Source: Sphingobacterium alkalisoli (GTDB taxonomy: Bacteria > Bacteroidota > Bacteroidia > Sphingobacteriales > Sphingobacteriaceae). From it: DNA of 64,000 nucleotides. The stretch lies in assembly GCF_005049105.1 (NCBI RefSeq), contig NZ_SUKA01000002.1, forward strand, positions 310,001 to 374,000, read 5' to 3'. Below are positions 15,768-24,370 of the stretch, piece after piece. Within the stretch, counting starts at the first letter, position 1; each line of letters starts with the position of its first letter. Position numbers and translations under genes: made by a program. The notes below the pieces were generated by a model, which ran no database searches, was not told the origin of the DNA, and saw nothing but the letters and a program-made list of their open reading frames with translations.

Positions 15768-16823
15768 TTAGATATATTGGAAATCTTCATACTGATATTC
15801 CTCTTTGTTATATTGCTTCACAAGTTCTTTGAAATGGCGATTCTTTTTGTTGCTTCCAAACATACATAAGATTTTCTTAAGATTTGGGTTTTCAAGTGCG
15901 GGCAACATGTTCTCAGGCAATTGGTTTTGAGCTGAGATGTAGATAAATTCCCCTAGCGCTGAAGCATTCCTTAGGGAAGATAAGTCTTGGAGTCCTTTTA
16001 AGTTTTCCATGAATACTCTTCTTAGAGACTGGTTGTGCGTAAAATTGGGTAGTGCTTTAACCTGTTTAAGTGATTGAAGAAACAGGTTCTGCAATGTAGG
16101 CAATTTGGAAATAAACGATAAGTCGTCTAGATCTCTCACTTGCCATAGTTCCAAATATTTCAGATTCGGAAGAGTGGTTAATGCATCAAAATTCCGAATG
16201 CCACCAAGTTTAACGTCCACGGACCACAGATTCTCCAGGTATTTCAGGTAGTCGATATCTTTTGTCGAAATGGATCTTAACACTACCTTTTGTAGTCTTT
16301 TTAAAGAGCTAAGTGCTTCAATTCCGTTTTGTTGGCCTTCCAAGAACAGGTATTCTAATTGCGAAAACCTCGATATACTATCGATTTTTGGTTTTTTGGA
16401 CCTTGTTTGGTGGATATAAAGCTCTGTAAGATTAGGGCTGATCCTATCCAAAAAGTCAAAATTATTCAGATTAAAAATCCCCACCCCCAAATGTTCTAAG
16501 TTAGCTAACTGTGTAACTAGCTCAATTCCTTGAGCATCAATTAGACAATCAGCCGAAAAGCTTCGCAAAGAGGGTAGACGTTCAATAACGTTAAGATCAC
16601 AGGTGCTTCCATAATGGCCAAATATTCGAAGCGAAATTTCAGGTCTTTTGGAATATACTACCTTTTCTAGCAGATCGATCTCATTGACGGATAAAGGTGC
16701 TGAAAACTGAATTGACTTTGTTCTGGGATTTTGGACAATTTTAATGAGATCATCTTCAGTTATGCCGGTTGAAATATGGAATCGACCTGTGCTGGGAATT
16801 TCGTTAACATTTTTTAAGATCAT
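15768..16823 (-). CDS. leucine-rich-repeat protein (351 aa)
   Basis: At least eight LRR units from about residue 85 onward, spaced ~22 residues (e.g. LPSLRSFSADCL, LANLEHLGVGIF, FSQLEYLFLEGQ, LPNLKYLELWQV, LPTLQNLFLQSL). No signal peptide and no second domain. Cytoplasmic LRR proteins of this type act as protein-binding scaffolds and are frequent among toxin-immunity and phage-associated genes; the partner is unknown. Single gene, preceded by hairpin repeat copy 3. Confidence 0.75.
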   Translation of the reverse strand: MILKNVNEIPSTGRFHISTGITEDDLIKIVQNPRTKSIQFSAPLSVNEIDLLEKVVYSKRPEISLRIFGHYGSTCDLNVIERLPSLRSFSADCLIDAQGIELVTQLANLEHLGVGIFNLNNFDFLDRISPNLTELYIHQTRSKKPKIDSISRFSQLEYLFLEGQQNGIEALSSLKRLQKVVLRSISTKDIDYLKYLENLWSVDVKLGGIRNFDALTTLPNLKYLELWQVRDLDDLSFISKLPTLQNLFLQSLKQVKALPNFTHNQSLRRVFMENLKGLQDLSSLRNASALGEFIYISAQNQLPENMLPALENPNLKKILCMFGSNKKNRHFKELVKQYNKEEYQYEDFQYI

Positions 16824-16955
16824 ATTGGTTGCTGGTTTTTGTGTTTCATGGATAATGTGGGTTTAAAGTCAAAAAATCATCCATTTCTATGTTAAGTAAT
16901 TTGGTTCGTTCTATAAAGTTAGCAAACAGCCGTTTAAAAAGCAACAGTTGCGAAC

Positions 16956-17160
16956 ACCTATCAAACAAAAAATCCTGAAGCGGGGAGCTTCAGGATTTTT
17001 GTAACTAACCAATTATTAACCTAAATTATGATACTAATATCGGAGCAAACAAAATGCCAAAATTTATAACCCATAGCTGGTTTAACAAAAACGTGACAAT
17101 CTAAAAACGGTTCTCTTTTTTACCTATGCTGCCAGCAGTGGCCACTGCCAGATACTATCC
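16956..17160 (+). repeat. dispersed hairpin repeat, copy 3
   Basis: Same hairpin TCCTGAAGC/GCTTCAGGA, then TAACTAACCAATTATTAACC and an ATG whose frame is shifted by a one-base deletion relative to other copies (ATGATACTAATATC). So the short ORF after the hairpin is not maintained here. Confidence 0.85.
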
Positions 17161-17292
17161 CTTCTGTCGCTGTTTCCGTCTGTGTCCGCATATTGTCTAT
17201 TAACGTCAAGTTTTTTGGCGCAAAAAAATGACGTTCTATTATATGCCCAAGTACTAATGAGATGGACGAAACTTTTATGACTTAATCGGCGA

Positions 17293-17904
17293 CTATTCTG
17301 ATCGTTCGCTTTCATTTAACTCCTCCATCTCCTCTCTTAATTTCCTTATTTGACTTTGGATGAGCCTGTGCCGGGACCTCGAAAATAATAAACCGCCTAC
17401 AGCGACAATCACAATCGTAAGTATAAATTCTATACCACCCTTCAATAAAGCGTTCCCGTTTGTAAAAAGGACATAGGCCAATAAAGGGATTAATAATACA
17501 TAGGACATCGTAGTCAATTTCTTTACCCACAATTTCTTCTGTTCATAGGCTAAAAACAATATATTAATATGCTTCACAGGCTTGGAAAAATCCAGCTTAC
17601 CCAATAGCTTAAACAACTGAAATGTATCGAAGTAATGAGCCAGTCCAGCGAATAGAACAAGAAATACCAACATCACCCCACGTAAAGACAAGATAGTAGT
17701 GTCAAAACGTATTATAAGAAAAACACACAATGCTACAGTCAGCAACATACGAATGCCCGATTCCCAGCGCAACAGATTAATCCTATGCCTAGGTTTGCGA
17801 GTCATCATTTCGTTCAATATTCTCTTATTGATCCTCGTGTTTTCTTCGAGACGTTTACTAAACATATGCCAATTTTTTTCTAACTCTGAAAATTCCATAA
17901 TCAA
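17293..17904 (-). CDS. membrane protein partner of sigma factor (putative anti-sigma factor)
   Basis: 203 aa. N-terminal cytoplasmic helix (MEFSELEKNWHMFSKRLEEN) of about 45 residues, four membrane helices (about 48-64, 72-90, 128-145 and 155-172), and a charged coiled C-terminus (RKLREEMEELNESERSE). It starts 5 bp downstream of the sigma-factor gene, which makes a membrane-bound regulator of that sigma the most likely role. It does not carry a zinc-binding anti-sigma motif that I can see; the anti-sigma call rests on position and architecture. Confidence 0.65.
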   Translation of the reverse strand: MIMEFSELEKNWHMFSKRLEENTRINKRILNEMMTRKPRHRINLLRWESGIRMLLTVALCVFLIIRFDTTILSLRGVMLVFLVLFAGLAHYFDTFQLFKLLGKLDFSKPVKHINILFLAYEQKKLWVKKLTTMSYVLLIPLLAYVLFTNGNALLKGGIEFILTIVIVAVGGLLFSRSRHRLIQSQIRKLREEMEELNESERSE

Positions 17905-17909
17905 TGTTT

Positions 17910-18413
17910 TTATTTGCTTGCTAAATCTTTTAATTGATGTTTTATCCGTCCTATTCGCGTGCCTACATTGCTTTGACTGATCCCCATAATGATACCGATC
18001 TGCTCGTGGCTATGACGATCGAGGTACAGCAAAATGATTGCTTTGTCAAATGCGTTCAACATTTCAATTGTTTCATAAAGCTTGTCATACATTTCATACA
18101 GTGATGGATCTTCTGAAATAATATGTTGATCCCAATTCGGACTATTATCCCAAAAAAATAGCAAAGACTGTCGTTTATCCTGTTTCAATTTAGAAAGGGC
18201 TGTATTGAGTGCTACGCGATAAACCCAGGTAGACAGTGCTGACCGTCCCTCAAAAGTCGAAAATGACTTCCATAGCTGATACGTCATCTCATCCAATAAG
18301 TCTTCACGATCCTGCCTAGTTTTAGAATAAACCGCCGAGATCTTTAATAGTATCCCAAGGTGTTCTTCCAAGATTTTTGTAAACTCCTTTTGTTGTTTTA
18401 TAATGTCAACCAT
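17910..18413 (-). CDS. ECF-type RNA polymerase sigma-70 factor
   Basis: 167 aa, normal for ECF sigma factors. Region 2 is visible at about residues 25-85 (DREDLLDEMTYQLWKSFSTF, TWVYRVALNTALSKLKQDKR), region 4 at 110-165 with HTH (LLYLDRHSHEQIGIIMGISQ, SNVGTRIGRIKHQLKDLA). Directs core polymerase to a regulon; in Bacteroidota such sigma factors pair with a membrane regulator, here the next gene. Regulon unknown. Confidence 0.85.
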   Translation of the reverse strand: MVDIIKQQKEFTKILEEHLGILLKISAVYSKTRQDREDLLDEMTYQLWKSFSTFEGRSALSTWVYRVALNTALSKLKQDKRQSLLFFWDNSPNWDQHIISEDPSLYEMYDKLYETIEMLNAFDKAIILLYLDRHSHEQIGIIMGISQSNVGTRIGRIKHQLKDLASK

Positions 18414-18561
18414 TCAGCTATTAATTGTTTCTGAGTCTTTAGTAGAAAAATATGAACAAAAATCACAAGAAATAGAAATATTTTTCAGTCATTGTCACCA
18501 AGCAAAAGAAATAGAGCAACAGTTTGGTGACACCGGTACGCTTCCAATCTTTTGAAGCTCA

Positions 18562-18740
18562 TCAAAGTTTGGTTCCGCCGGTCTTTTCTTCAATCCATTC
18601 TACAATCTCAGTAGGAGAGAATGTGGCCAAACAATAAAAACATTGACATAAGGGGGGCTCTATTTGTAATCGGTATGAAGAAGAAGCGTCGTGGGCTTGT
18701 TCTAAATATGTTTTACTGTATTTATGGTTAAGATTAGCTA
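18562..18740 (-). pseudogene. fragment of a CFYC zinc-ribbon cytoplasmic protein
   Basis: Without a start codon, the frame reads KYSKTYLEQAHDASSSYRLQ, then C.CFYC (LCQCFYCLATFSPTEIVEWI) and stops at GGTKL. I recognise the opening of a family of short bacterial proteins with C.CFYC...F.P.EI..W followed by CPYCGIDSVI; the second Cys pair is missing. A 3'- and 5'-truncated remnant squeezed between the sigma-factor promoter and the next gene. Confidence 0.5.
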
Positions 18741-19247
18741 TTAGTTTTCTGCCGTCGTCTCTGTCTGAATAATTGTGTATCTGTCGGGCTTCATTTTCTT
18801 TGTGATCCTTCTATCAACAAGGTCTGTTAAACTTCTGTATTTAAATGTCTCTTCTGTTTTATTTCTTTCAATTTTAAAACTTTTGGAATAGACTTGTTCT
18901 TTATCAATACAGCAAGATTGTCCAACCCCATAGAACGCAGTTGGGTTAAAACCAACTAGCAAACTGTCAAGGTTATTACCGTTCCCATCTATAACTATTG
19001 GCCTTGTGTAGGTTTTATCGAATGTCCATTGGTTTATATAACCAATTCCATTGGTATCAACTGTCAAAATATTTTCCTTTATATCAGCTAAAACCAAGTC
19101 TATTTTACCCGAATAATTAGCGGGAACTATGACTGTCGACGTTGGCGAGTATAGCATATAGTGAATATGCGCGAAACCTATCGTTGTTGTTCAAAAGAAT
19201 ATCGTTAAGAACAAGATCGACGGAAATAAAAGTTACCGTTTTTTCAT
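18741..19247 (-). pseudogene. exported protein gene with two nonsense codons in its signal peptide
   Basis: From ATG at 19247 the single frame reads MKKR, TAA, LLFPSILFLTIFF, TGA, TTTIGFAHIHYMLYSPTS, then continues uninterrupted to 18741. The hydrophobic run between the two stops is a signal-peptide core, so I take this as one gene whose start is now broken; translation could restart at the internal ATG (19157) but would lack the signal. The mature domain (STVIVPANYSGKIDLVLAD, CCIDKEQVYSKSFKIER) is beta-rich and vaguely like DUF6843. Nearest upstream gene overlaps its first four codons. Confidence 0.55.
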
Positions 19248-20690
19248 AATTGGCACGTGTAAATTCCTGATTGATGTTTTCGGTACATTGTTTTTTTTCC
19301 AAGCCTCTGCAATATCAGTTTCGCCGTTGAGCCAACTGATGTAGTTGTCCAAGATAACGGAAGATATGCTGTCAGGATCACTGTATCCTCTCTTTATAAA
19401 ATATTGTTGAAGACGTGATGCTCCCCAGAGCCCCCAGTTATTTCGGATCCACATCCCTAATCCCATATGGTAATTTATTCCTGCGGACGATTTGAGTTTT
19501 TCTACATCAACAGGTTTTAAGATTATATTTAGCTGCGAGAAGCATTCTTTCAAATTTTTCGGAATATATACATTACCTATAGAATCAGCAATTAAGTTAG
19601 CTTGTTTTATTTTTTCTTGTTCTATTCTTTCCGCGGTACGCTCTTTTTTTGCCATTGATTCATCGACATTCCTATATGTACCAAAGAAGTATTCGAAGTA
19701 TTCAAATCCGATTTCTTTTTTCACGAAATCAGATTTGAATATGTTCGATTCGAAATAATCTGCTATCAGATTTTTATTCAAAGGCGATTCCGCCGTTAGT
19801 TGCTCTATTTCAAATGTGCCATCTTGACCGAGTAATCCCGTTACGCTTACACTATACTCTTTAAATAGATTTCTTTTGGAAGAGTCTAAATGAATATATC
19901 TCATGTTCAATAGGTCAGCTATTTCCTCAGATGCTTTTTTATTCGTTCTCTGGTTCAAAAAATCGTTAATTTGGGTATATGCTTTGTCATAGCGTACGAT
20001 TTCAGCCTTATCTGTATGTTGATCCTTTAGCGCATTATAAAAAGAAGAAAAAGGGGCTCTTCCGATAATTTGCCCTGTTCTAAGATCTAATACAGTGGTG
20101 TTTTTTTGGGAATCCGTGCAATACAGCGTATCGTTTTTAATAAGTACAGGTTGTTTACGCAATAATATTTCTTTGGCAACGTGATTTTCATCACGTGTCT
20201 GTTTTGATAGATTATCATCCTCCGTTGTTTTTACAGGATTGATAGTTTCATTATAACTACTATAGAACAAATTGCATTCGGTTATAGCCGAGTTACATCC
20301 GGTAAATTCGTCCAATGTATATGCTTTTTTTAATTTCCCTTTATGGTAGAGGGTCACATGTTTGTGTTCATCATCCTCTAAAAAGCTTTTTGTGACGAGA
20401 TAGACGACACTCAATCCATCGTTTGATATGGCTAAGTAGCTATTTGGCTCGTTCGGGAGGATGTCAAACGATCGCGGTATCACATATAATATTTTGTCAT
20501 TTTTGTAAACGATGGACTTCCCTCTCGTAGTTGGGAATTGGTCATCATAAGACATGCTTACAATTTTAAATATTCTATTTTGGGAATTGACGGTTCCTAT
20601 CTGTAGCATACCATTAGAAAAACCGTATTGTGCAAAGCACACATTTATGGAAATTAGGTAAGAAAGAATGCTGAGGTAGTAGAATTTCAT
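19233..20690 (-). CDS. secreted protein with C-terminal DUF6794 domain
   Basis: 485 aa with signal peptide (MKFYYLSILSYLISINVCFA). The C-terminal ~90 residues match DUF6794: IPKNLKECFSQLNIILKP, HMGLGMWIRNNWGLWGASRL, and DNYISWLNGE. The middle has a charged segment (KKERTAERIEQEKIKQ). After NGETDIAEAWKK a poly-A run (8 A) precedes a tail (SIRNLHVPIMKKR) that overlaps the next gene's start, so the natural C-terminus may be a little shorter and a frame slip there is possible. Function unknown; periplasmic or surface. Confidence 0.7.
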   Translation of the reverse strand: MKFYYLSILSYLISINVCFAQYGFSNGMLQIGTVNSQNRIFKIVSMSYDDQFPTTRGKSIVYKNDKILYVIPRSFDILPNEPNSYLAISNDGLSVVYLVTKSFLEDDEHKHVTLYHKGKLKKAYTLDEFTGCNSAITECNLFYSSYNETINPVKTTEDDNLSKQTRDENHVAKEILLRKQPVLIKNDTLYCTDSQKNTTVLDLRTGQIIGRAPFSSFYNALKDQHTDKAEIVRYDKAYTQINDFLNQRTNKKASEEIADLLNMRYIHLDSSKRNLFKEYSVSVTGLLGQDGTFEIEQLTAESPLNKNLIADYFESNIFKSDFVKKEIGFEYFEYFFGTYRNVDESMAKKERTAERIEQEKIKQANLIADSIGNVYIPKNLKECFSQLNIILKPVDVEKLKSSAGINYHMGLGMWIRNNWGLWGASRLQQYFIKRGYSDPDSISSVILDNYISWLNGETDIAEAWKKNNVPKTSIRNLHVPIMKKR

Positions 20691-20723
20691 GAGTTATTTT
20701 TATTAGATTTCATCCCCAAACAT

Positions 20724-20939
20724 TTATGTACATCGCTTGGGTATTCCACAAGACCGATAATCTCTGATACCAAGTCCTACCAAGGTGTCACCACTCCATG
20801 CTGTAATCAGTGTATGCGAATTAACAAGTGCAAGCAACAGGTCCTTTGGCTTATTAGCGGTACTCCATTTATTAGAATGGTACAAAGGCAAGATGTTTTG
20901 TGCGGTGATATTCCTTGACTCTGACAGTGTTATTTCCAT
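20724..20939 (-). pseudogene. GNAT acetyltransferase, 3'-truncated copy
   Basis: First ~55 codons are about 85% identical to the intact GNAT at 48058-48465 (MEITLSESRNITAQNILPLY ... TLITAWSGDTLVGLG), then the frame degenerates (IRDYRSCGIPKRCT). The acetyl-CoA binding motif (QxxGxG/A loop) is lost, so the enzyme is not functional. Sits directly downstream of the RDD gene, as in the intact copy. Confidence 0.75.
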
Positions 20940-20948
20940 AATTGCTAT

Positions 20949-21398
20949 CTATTTACGCCCAGCATACACCACTATCGTACCCGCAATCTGATCATGGATA
21001 GCCCGTTTTCGCGCATTGGTAGATACCGTTATTAATGAAATACCCCCCAAGAACACCTTCGCGATAAAGCGTACCATCGCAAGCGGAAAGATTACGTTTT
21101 TACCTACGTCGTGCTCTTTCTTTACACGCAATCCCATTATCATATGGCCAACCGTGCCGCCAAAAATGCTGGTGAACAGCGGGTCGTACAAGAAGAAGAT
21201 AAATAGCAGGCAGATTATCCTTACACTATCCGGTGCACCGCCAAAGGCAGAAATAATTGCCGAAACAAGGAATAAAGATCCTAGCACCAGTACGTTATCG
21301 ATTACTATCGCTTTTACTCTTTCAAGTAGTCCGGGATAGTGTACCTCCTCTACATATCCTTGCGGAATATTCTCATGATATGTTGTCGTTTCATTCAT
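20949..21398 (-). CDS. RDD-family membrane protein, copy 1
   Basis: 149 aa from the ATG at 21398 (MNETTTYHENIPQGYVEEVH); an open frame extends upstream to a TTG but covers the conserved promoter region. RDD features: R near the start of helix 1 (LLERVKAIVIDNVLVLGSLF), second helix ending in YDPLFTSIFGGTVGHMIMGL with the G.T.GH...GL motif, and a final R.IHD...GTIVV. RDD proteins are small polytopic membrane proteins, some acting as Na+(Li+, K+)/H+ antiporters or transport accessories. About 92% identical to 48510-48959. Confidence 0.8.
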   Translation of the reverse strand: MNETTTYHENIPQGYVEEVHYPGLLERVKAIVIDNVLVLGSLFLVSAIISAFGGAPDSVRIICLLFIFFLYDPLFTSIFGGTVGHMIMGLRVKKEHDVGKNVIFPLAMVRFIAKVFLGGISLITVSTNARKRAIHDQIAGTIVVYAGRK

Positions 21399-21540
21399 CG
21401 GGTTTATAGTTAATAATTGTTCCACTAATATAAAGTTGTTTGTCGATAAATACAACTGAAAGAGCTAAGTACATCTGGTAAATTTGAAATTATTTCAAAT
21501 ATATTTATCGGACAGGAGGGGGCTTCACGGGAAACCCTAC
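21399..21540 (-). promoter_or_regulatory. RDD upstream region, copy A, with perfect palindrome
   Basis: Contains the 17-bp palindrome TTTGAAATTATTTCAAA at 21483-21499, an AACTTTATATTAGTGG promoter-like stretch near the start codon, and a GC-rich GGGGGCTTCACGGGAAACC block. The whole region recurs at 48960-49100 and 51437-51587 with the palindrome intact. Probable operator/promoter; regulator unknown. Confidence 0.6.
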
Positions 21541-21621
21541 AGTAGATAGGACTGTTTCATATTGAGATCAGTTAAATTAAGGGTAAACCGTTCTGCCACG
21601 ATTTTGACTTTTCTGTGTTAG

Positions 21622-22188
21622 CTAGCCGTTCGTTGTTTTTTCTGCTATTGGTTCATAATAAAGGATAACAGCACCACCGCTAAACGTTTTGGTCTTTATG
21701 AGTTTAAGCGTAATTTTTTCGCTGATGTTTTTAAATAACGGCAAACCGCTTCCTGCGATAACAGGGTGAATACAAAGTTGATATTCGTCTATTAAATTAA
21801 GTTTCGTCAAAGCCACAATCAAACTCGGACTGCACACAAAAACTGGTGCACCCGATTGTTGTTTGAGTTCCAAAACTTCTTTCTCCAGGTCTTGACTAGC
21901 TAATTTTGCACTTTTCCAATCTACATTTTGCAAGGTACGGGAAAAAACAATCTTCGGAGTATTGTCTATTGCGACTGCAAAGTCATCCATTGCTTTATCG
22001 CCTGTAGGATTTTCCAGCACGGTTCGCCAAAACTCCATAAGCTGGTAGGTTATCCTGCCATATAGAGCGGTATCAGCGCTTCTCAACAAATCAGCGTAAT
22101 GTTGATGTACTTCTTCGTCGGGAACACCTGAGGTATGGTCACAAAACCCGTCAAGCGTCATATTCATTGCTGCAATTACTTTTTTCAT
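21622..22188 (-). CDS. dihydrofolate reductase family protein (RibD-C domain)
   Basis: 188 aa, full length for the family. N-terminal KKVIAAMNMTLDGF(CD) motif, YGRITYQLMEFW, central IVFSRTLQNVDWKS, and C-terminal DEYQLCIHPVIAGSGLPLF with SGGAVILYYEP. These mark the NADPH-binding DHFR-like fold used by RibD reductases and many uncharacterised Bacteroidota oxidoreductases. Substrate unknown. A truncated relative lies at 6583-6951. Confidence 0.85.
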   Translation of the reverse strand: MKKVIAAMNMTLDGFCDHTSGVPDEEVHQHYADLLRSADTALYGRITYQLMEFWRTVLENPTGDKAMDDFAVAIDNTPKIVFSRTLQNVDWKSAKLASQDLEKEVLELKQQSGAPVFVCSPSLIVALTKLNLIDEYQLCIHPVIAGSGLPLFKNISEKITLKLIKTKTFSGGAVILYYEPIAEKTTNG

Positions 22189-22347
22189 ATTTTCTTTTTT
22201 GCTGGTTAGTCGGTTTGGTAGGTCGTCTTACACAGACCATTGCTTTGGGGTGCTTTTTTGACGACATGTGCTCGATGGTGGGTTTAATTTACCCGTGCTA
22301 ATACCCAGGCTAGGGTTAGATTGTTTAAGATTAACTTTTTCATTGAA

Positions 22348-23295
22348 TTACTCTTCAGACCTTTCTTTTTCAATTTGCAAAATGTTGTTCTGAATGTCCT
22401 TCATAATCCATTTTCCCCACCAACCCGCATAGAAGTTAAAAGTAGTATTCATTTTGAAATGGCTGTATAAATGTAAGCGGTGGAGACCATTTGCCAATTT
22501 TTCAAGTTCATATGTTCCATTTAGAACATCAAAATAATCTCCGCCGATCACGATGTGTTCATCTAACGTGGTAGACGGGATTTCGTGTGGATATGCTTTT
22601 ATAGTAAAGACCATTTTTTCATTGTCGATGTATTCTATGACTGTTTCGTGGAATACAAGCCCTTTTGTGAAAACAGCTTCTCTATATGCTCCGACACCTT
22701 CAAAATCCAGTTCTGCTCTAACTGGTCGAGGAAATCCCAGTATATTAGTCAAATATCCCTTATCCAGTTCACTGGGGATTTCCTTTACACGGGTTACATT
22801 GTCCCAAATCTTTTCTGCTGGTGCGTCGATGTCAATATGCGTATAGGCCGTATAAGTTGCTGGGATTTTTTCAATCAGGCTTTCAAGTGGACCGGCGAAA
22901 AAGGGCAGAAGTACCAAAAGGGAGATGCTGAGCCTGTTGTTTGTTCTATTTGTCTTTAAGTAGCCGCCAATCACTCCTCCAATAGAAGCTGCTATTAAAA
23001 ATGCAGGCAATATCATTAACCAACATGCCCAACCTTCAACCTTTAAAACTAGCGTGATGATTAAAAAAAGAAAGATAGGTATCCAAGGAGTACATATTCT
23101 ATAGGCTATGTTTTTTGCTTTTTCGGGGGGTGACAGGTAAACCGTCAAAGCACCAACGATTGTCGGCAATAGAAATAAAAACGTGATTGACATCACCGAG
23201 AACAGCTCGTTCCATGTGTCGATGCCAAAAAAAAGCCGAAGAACAACCGCATATAATACCGGAATTCCAATAACTATCAAGGTGTTTTTTTTCAT
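22348..23295 (-). CDS. membrane protein with SRPBCC (START-like) domain
   Basis: 315 aa. Residues 1-145 hold five predicted membrane helices (e.g. LIVIGIPVLYAVVLRLFF, IFLFLIITLVLKVEGWACWL). Residues 150-305 form a polyketide-cyclase/SRPBCC fold: YTHIDIDAPAEKIWDNVTRV near its start, VFHETVIEYIDNEKMVFTI, GTYELEKLANGLHRLHLYSH, and the final GWWGKWIMKDIQNNIL helix. SRPBCC pockets bind hydrophobic ligands. Similar membrane-SRPBCC fusions exist in Bacteroidota; ligand unknown. Confidence 0.75.
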   Translation of the reverse strand: MKKNTLIVIGIPVLYAVVLRLFFGIDTWNELFSVMSITFLFLLPTIVGALTVYLSPPEKAKNIAYRICTPWIPIFLFLIITLVLKVEGWACWLMILPAFLIAASIGGVIGGYLKTNRTNNRLSISLLVLLPFFAGPLESLIEKIPATYTAYTHIDIDAPAEKIWDNVTRVKEIPSELDKGYLTNILGFPRPVRAELDFEGVGAYREAVFTKGLVFHETVIEYIDNEKMVFTIKAYPHEIPSTTLDEHIVIGGDYFDVLNGTYELEKLANGLHRLHLYSHFKMNTTFNFYAGWWGKWIMKDIQNNILQIEKERSEE

Positions 23296-23556
23296 ACGGC
23301 TTTAATTTGTCAGGAAATTTGCACCCATTGGTTTGAAACCATTATCCCTATGTGTCCGTTGGATTTAGTCATGGTGAATTTCGCAAAGGTTATATGCATC
23401 ATGTATTTTAAGTCAATTTAGATCAGTTTGAAGTACTAAAATAGGAATTATTTGTCAACTTTCGTTTACGATTTCTAATAGTTCGTTTCACGAAGTTTTA
23501 TTAGAGGAGAAATGGATTTGTATACGGTCTTAAGTTTTACTAAATTAAACAGAAGC

Positions 23557-24264
23557 TTACGGTTCTTTAATAATCCCTTTTTTATCCGTTAGTGGAATTA
23601 TGAAAATGCTCTCAGGAAGCTTTTGAGCTTTTATGTCTATTAACGTAAAGGAATAGCTGAATCCATTAAAGTCGAGCTGATAATAGTATATAATCCTGTT
23701 TCTGAAAGGAGTATAGTGTGGCGAATTTAAATTGTGACCAGTGTAAGGCGGTACGAGGTAATTTTTATTGATATCGGTTGTGTAGTCTTGCTCGTCGGCT
23801 ACTATAAACGTCTCTGTAATTGCCGGATCTTTCAATACATACTGCTTACATTTTTTTGAAAAGAAATCGACATCTGAAATTGTAATGGCATCTGTATTGT
23901 ACGCCGTAAAATTGTCTTTGTTGTATACAGAGTTTGTCAAATCCGTTGCAAGTAGAATTCTCTCCTTTTTACGAGATAATATAACTTTAGCAATTGTGTA
24001 GATTCTATTATTTCGCTGTATCAGTATATTTTTCTCATCGGTTTTATTGTTCTTCCAAACAGCGTAGTCATTCCCTTTAATAAACACCCTTAGCGAATCA
24101 AAATATTCTGTAGCCTCCCTAAGTTCACTATCCGCCATACCCCTTTTAAGAGAGTCAATTAGTTTGCTCGATACATTAAACTTATACAACAATTCTCCTT
24201 CAAACTGAGCATAGGACTCCAATGCATAAATAAAAGTTAAGCATAAAATAAATACCGTTCTCAT
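23557..24264 (-). CDS. secreted protein of GLPGLI-like type
   Basis: 235 aa with signal peptide (MRTVFILCLTFIYALESYAQ). The mature part starts FEGELLYKFNV and contains repeated beta strands with DSLRVFIKGNDYAVWKNN and CKQYVLKDPAITETFIVADE, the layout of GLPGLI-family or DUF4412-like periplasmic proteins of Bacteroidota (lipid-binding-like antiparallel sheet). I cannot see an exact GLPGLI motif. No obvious operon partner. Confidence 0.55.
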   Translation of the reverse strand: MRTVFILCLTFIYALESYAQFEGELLYKFNVSSKLIDSLKRGMADSELREATEYFDSLRVFIKGNDYAVWKNNKTDEKNILIQRNNRIYTIAKVILSRKKERILLATDLTNSVYNKDNFTAYNTDAITISDVDFFSKKCKQYVLKDPAITETFIVADEQDYTTDINKNYLVPPYTGHNLNSPHYTPFRNRIIYYYQLDFNGFSYSFTLIDIKAQKLPESIFIIPLTDKKGIIKEP

Positions 24265-24370
24265 GGATCACAATTAATTGACTTCTACAATGATAGTGAT
24301 TCTCATGCTAAATTTAATGCGTAATATTCGTTTCACCATACGCTATGCCCTGTTCCGGCCAGAGCAGGTC

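Noticed and set aside
17124..17315. 63-codon minus-strand frame downstream of the sigma/anti-sigma pair
   Set aside because: Basic, low-complexity, overlaps hairpin repeat copy 3 and the end of the anti-sigma-like gene.
22553..22959. Two plus-strand frames inside the SRPBCC membrane gene
   Set aside because: Shadow frames of a well-supported minus-strand gene with recognisable domain.
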